DNA of 42,791 bases from an uncultured Clostridia bacterium (GTDB lineage Bacteria; Bacillota; Clostridia; Oscillospirales; Ruminococcaceae), in contig CANQXX010000017.1 of NCBI GenBank assembly GCA_947627905.1, positions 1 through 42,791 of the forward strand, written 5' to 3'. Numbering within the stretch: the first letter of the stretch is position 1; every line of letters starts with the position of its first letter. Under the pieces are notes generated by a model. It was not told the origin of the DNA. It saw only the letters and a list, made by a program, of their open reading frames with translations, and did no database searches. The position numbers and the translations under genes were made by a program. Below, piece by piece: positions 40,109-42,791 of the stretch.

Positions 40109-40885
40109 ATGAACAAGTCCGTCAGAAAAGCCATAATCGCAGGAAACTGGAAAATGAACAAGACCCGCCCCGAAGCCAAGGAGCTCCTTGAAGCTATCAA
40201 GCCCCTTGTTGCAAATGCAGAAGGCAAAGTCGAAGTCATCGCCTGCGTTCCCTACACAAACCTTGAAACAGCCGTAAACACAACGGCAGGCTCAAACATA
40301 AAGATCGGTGCGGAAAACGTCCACTTTGAAAAGAGCGGCGCTTTCACCGGCGAAATCTCCGCCGATATGCTTACCGAGATCGGCGTTGAATACGTTGTTA
40401 TCGGTCACTCGGAAAGACGTCAGTACTTCGGAGAAACAGACGAGACTGTAAACAAGAGAACAAAGGCTGCTCTTGCAGGCGGCTTGAAGCCTATCGTATG
40501 CGTAGGCGAGCTTCTCTGGGAGCGTGAATGCGGCATTACCGAGGAAGTTATCGCACGTCAGATTAAGCTTGACCTTTTTGACATTTCCGCTGAGGACGTT
40601 AAGAAAACCGTTATTGCTTACGAGCCTGTATGGGCTATCGGCACAGGCAAGACCGCTACCGCCGATCAGGCTCAGGAAGTATGCGCATTTATCCGTGCAA
40701 CTCTTGCAAAGCTCTACGATCAGGCTACTGCGGACGCCGTTACTATCCAGTACGGCGGTTCTATGAACGCAGGCAATGCTGCCGAGCTTCTTTCCAAGCC
40801 CGATGTTGACGGCGGACTTATCGGCGGCGCTTCACTGAAAGCCAACGACTTCAACACTATCGTTCAGGCTGCCGTAAACGGCTGA
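40109..40885 (+). CDS. tpiA: triosephosphate isomerase
   Basis: This 258-residue TIM-barrel enzyme interconverts dihydroxyacetone phosphate and glyceraldehyde-3-phosphate. Active-site Lys15 is in AGNWKMNK, the His in VIGHSERRQYF and the Glu in IAYEPVWAIGTGK; the phosphate-binding YGGSMN and GLIGGASL are present. The ATG at 40109 has AAAGGAG; the frame upstream overlaps the promoter. gpmI follows after 37 bases, probably on the same message. Confidence 0.97.
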   Translation: MNKSVRKAIIAGNWKMNKTRPEAKELLEAIKPLVANAEGKVEVIACVPYTNLETAVNTTAGSNIKIGAENVHFEKSGAFTGEISADMLTEIGVEYVVIGHSERRQYFGETDETVNKRTKAALAGGLKPIVCVGELLWERECGITEEVIARQIKLDLFDISAEDVKKTVIAYEPVWAIGTGKTATADQAQEVCAFIRATLAKLYDQATADAVTIQYGGSMNAGNAAELLSKPDVDGGLIGGASLKANDFNTIVQAAVNG

Positions 40886-40922
40886 TTTTTCCAAAATCTG
40901 CAATTTGAAAGGAAAGAGTAAC

Positions 40923-42449
40923 ATGAGCAAAAAACCTCTTGCTTTGATAATCATGGACGGCTACGGTATAAACAACGATACCTACGGCAACGCTATCGCC
41001 GCCGCAAAAAAGCCGAACCTTGACAGCTATTTTGCTGAATATCCCAACACTATCATCGGCGCTTCCGGTCTGGACGTGGGACTTCCCGACGGCCAGATGG
41101 GAAATTCCGAGGTGGGTCATACAAACATCGGCGCAGGACGTATTGTTTATCAGATGCTTGTTAAAATTTCCAAGTCCATTAAGGACGGCGACTTCTTCAG
41201 CAATCCCGCTCTTGTTGAGGCAATGGAGAACTGCAAAGCCAAGGGAAGCGCGCTGCACCTTATGGGACTTGTTTCTCCCGGCGGCGTGCACAGCCATTCC
41301 GAACACCTTTACGGTCTGCTTGAAATGGCTAAAAGGAACGGTCTTGAAAAAGTCTATGTCCACGCGTTCCTTGACGGACGTGACGTTCCTCCTTCTTCTG
41401 CGGCGGAGTATATGAAAGAACTCGTTGCCGAAATAAACAAGATCGGCGTCGGCTCAGTTGCGACTATCGCGGGACGTTTCTACGCAATGGACCGTGACAA
41501 CTGCTGGGATCGTGTGGAAAAAGCATACAGCGCGCTTGTTTACGGCGAGGGAATACAGGAGACAGACCCTGTTGAAGCTATCGAAAATTCCTATAAAAAC
41601 GAAGTTACCGATGAGTTCATGATCCCGACCGTTGTGGACAAGAACGGTATGATAAAGGAAAATGACAGCGTTGTATTCTTTAATTTCCGTCCCGACAGAG
41701 CAAGGCAGATAACGCGTTCCTTTGTTGACCCGGATTTCAAGGGCTTTGAAAGAAGAAACGGTTTCTTCCCGGTAAAATTTGTCTGCATGGCGCAGTATGA
41801 CGCTGAAATGCCTAACGTTTCCGTTGCGTTCCCGCCGGAGCAGCTCGTGATGACAATGGGCGAATATATCAGCAGTCAGGGCATGACGCAGCTCCGTATC
41901 GCCGAAACACAGAAGTATGCGCACGTTACATTCTTCTTCAACGGCGGTGAGGAAACTACTTTCGAGGGCGAGGACCGTATACTGATAGATTCGCCGAAAG
42001 TTGCAACATTCGATATGAAGCCCGAAATGAGCGCATATGAGGTTACCGACGCGGTTGAAAAAGCTATCGCTTCCGATAAGTATGACATTATAATCCTGAA
42101 CTATGCAAACTGCGATATGGTAGGACATACAGGCGTTTTTGACGCTGCTGTAAAAGCCGTTGAAGCGGTAGACGAGTGCGTTGGCAGAATGGTCAGCGCT
42201 ATTCTTGAAAAGGGCGGAGCGGCTATAATCACCGCCGACCACGGCAATGCCGATAAACTTATGGAACCGGACGGTTCTCCGTTTACAGCGCATACGACAA
42301 ATCCCGTTCCGCTTATCGTTGTGGGATACGGAAAGAATTTCAAGCTGCGTGAGGGCGGCGTTCTGGCGGACATCTGCCCGACTATGCTGGAGATACTCGG
42401 ACTTCCTCAGCCAAAGGAAATGACAGGAAAATCACTTATAATCAAATAA
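40923..42449 (+). CDS. gpmI: cofactor-independent phosphoglycerate mutase
   Basis: This 508-residue, two-manganese enzyme of the alkaline phosphatase superfamily interconverts 3- and 2-phosphoglycerate. LALIIMDGYG starts the metal-binding domain. The catalytic serine is in GQMGNSEVGHTNIGAGR. HAFLDGRDVPP, FNFRPDRARQ, NYANCDMVGHTG and ITADHGNADKL supply the other ligands. The ATG at 40923 has GAAAGGA upstream. It is the last gene of the glycolytic group and is followed by a terminator. Enolase is not in the window. Confidence 0.97.
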   Translation: MSKKPLALIIMDGYGINNDTYGNAIAAAKKPNLDSYFAEYPNTIIGASGLDVGLPDGQMGNSEVGHTNIGAGRIVYQMLVKISKSIKDGDFFSNPALVEAMENCKAKGSALHLMGLVSPGGVHSHSEHLYGLLEMAKRNGLEKVYVHAFLDGRDVPPSSAAEYMKELVAEINKIGVGSVATIAGRFYAMDRDNCWDRVEKAYSALVYGEGIQETDPVEAIENSYKNEVTDEFMIPTVVDKNGMIKENDSVVFFNFRPDRARQITRSFVDPDFKGFERRNGFFPVKFVCMAQYDAEMPNVSVAFPPEQLVMTMGEYISSQGMTQLRIAETQKYAHVTFFFNGGEETTFEGEDRILIDSPKVATFDMKPEMSAYEVTDAVEKAIASDKYDIIILNYANCDMVGHTGVFDAAVKAVEAVDECVGRMVSAILEKGGAAIITADHGNADKLMEPDGSPFTAHTTNPVPLIVVGYGKNFKLREGGVLADICPTMLEILGLPQPKEMTGKSLIIK

Positions 42450-42452
42450 TGG

Positions 42453-42492
42453 TGAACTCCCCTGATCTTTATATGAGCAGGGGAGTTCTTCT
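42453..42492 (+). terminator. terminator of gpmI
   Basis: An 11-bp perfect stem GAACTCCCCTG/CAGGGGAGTTC (42453-42463 with 42478-42488) has a 14-base loop and a modest T-rich tail. Confidence 0.75.
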
Positions 42493-42547
42493 GTGAATTT
42501 TTACCTTTATTTTCGGTAAAAATATCACATAAATTCATAATTTTGTA

Positions 42548-42576
42548 TTGCTTTTTGTGTGGATATGCTGTATAAT
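42548..42576 (+). promoter_or_regulatory. promoter of the last, partial gene
   Basis: TTGCTT (42548-42553), a 17-base spacer and TATAAT (42571-42576), about 70 bases before the start. Confidence 0.75.
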
Positions 42577-42645
42577 AAACTTGTATGCGAACGTCCGTCG
42601 GGTAAGCTCTGAGGACATAGCAAATTCTGAAAGGAGTATGTACAT

Positions 42646-42791
42646 ATGATCTATTCACATGAGGTTGAAAAAATGTGCCCCGTCGCGCAGGGCGTTGCGC
42701 ACGGTGCAGCGCCTATCCCCGAAGAAGCCAAGTGGGTCAAGGCTAAGGAAATAAAGGATATTTCCGGCTTTACACACGGTATCGGCTGGTG
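42646..42791 (+). CDS. probable Fe-S cluster scaffold-like protein, partial
   Basis: The first 48 codons of a gene run off the window: MIYSHEVEKMCPVAQGVAHG, then a lysine-rich stretch and SGFTHGIGW. From memory this resembles a conserved Clostridia protein usually annotated as an iron-sulfur assembly scaffold and paired with a 'GGGtGRT' protein. That rests on recall of the N-terminus alone. An AAAGGAG site precedes the ATG at 42646; an ATG eight bases earlier hits a stop after two codons. It has its own promoter. Confidence 0.5.
   Translation, partial: MIYSHEVEKMCPVAQGVAHGAAPIPEEAKWVKAKEIKDISGFTHGIGW

Noticed and set aside
1..42791. tRNA, rRNA, complete insertion sequence or prophage
   Set aside because: I looked for these on both strands and saw no cloverleaf, rRNA motif, transposase or phage gene; short ones could still be missed by eye.

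Overview
The window looks like a chromosomal segment of a fibre-degrading anaerobic Firmicute of the Ruminococcus / Oscillospiraceae type. This is inferred from gene content, not from a database search. The pointers are a trimeric bifurcating-type [FeFe]-hydrogenase, a GH9 cellulase-family gene beside CE2 and SGNH esterases, Clostridia-style AGGAGG ribosome sites, SpoVT, and many Thr/Pro/Ser-rich secreted proteins. I saw no rRNA, tRNA or CRISPR array.

Region by region. (1) 1-~495: the end of an apparently foreign segment. It abuts the first 23 codons of an FAD-dependent oxidoreductase gene, which is broken at the junction. (2) 967-5219: hydC-hydB-hydA, the complete electron-bifurcating hydrogenase. 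(3) 5272-9508: a polysaccharide-degradation patch with a leaderless CE2-like esterase (minus), a leaderless GH9 protein lacking the usual catalytic base, and an SGNH lipoprotein. (4) 9621-15257 (minus): a surface-polymer module running from a Wzz/BY-kinase fusion to an EpsG-like polymerase with a very acidic tail, a small membrane protein, and two secreted or anchored proteins that share an unrecognised C-terminal domain. The PHP-type tyrosine phosphatase that would oppose the kinase diverges at 15396. (5) 16477-23361: VanZ-like protein, RodA/FtsW, galactokinase, polyphosphate kinase and pyruvate kinase. (6) 23450-26082 (minus): an ECF sigma factor followed by a membrane protein with an outside beta-propeller, very likely its anti-sigma factor. 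(7) 26518-31461: greA-lysS, two membrane proteins of unknown role and a DUF362 protein. (8) 31563-38374: a CAP-domain protein with cysteine-rich tandem repeats, SpoVT, a lipoprotein, a GGDEF/EAL protein and an orphan sugar-type binding lipoprotein with a cre-like site. (9) 38732-42449: the glycolytic genes pgk, tpiA and gpmI. (10) 42646-end: the start of a probable Fe-S scaffold-type protein.

How the genes fit together. Galactokinase, pgk, tpiA, gpmI and pyk are steps of sugar catabolism, and the hydrogenase can dispose of the NADH and reduced ferredoxin from fermentation as H2. The GH9, CE2 and SGNH proteins would act on plant-wall oligosaccharides. The kinase/phosphatase/polymerase set points to regulated export of a surface polymer, but the window holds no glycosyltransferases, so it is at most part of such a system.

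The least explained parts are the shared-domain pair at 9621-11661, the two tyrosine clusters of the BY-kinase, the EpsG acidic tail, the GH9 active-site change and the cysteine-repeat CAP protein.
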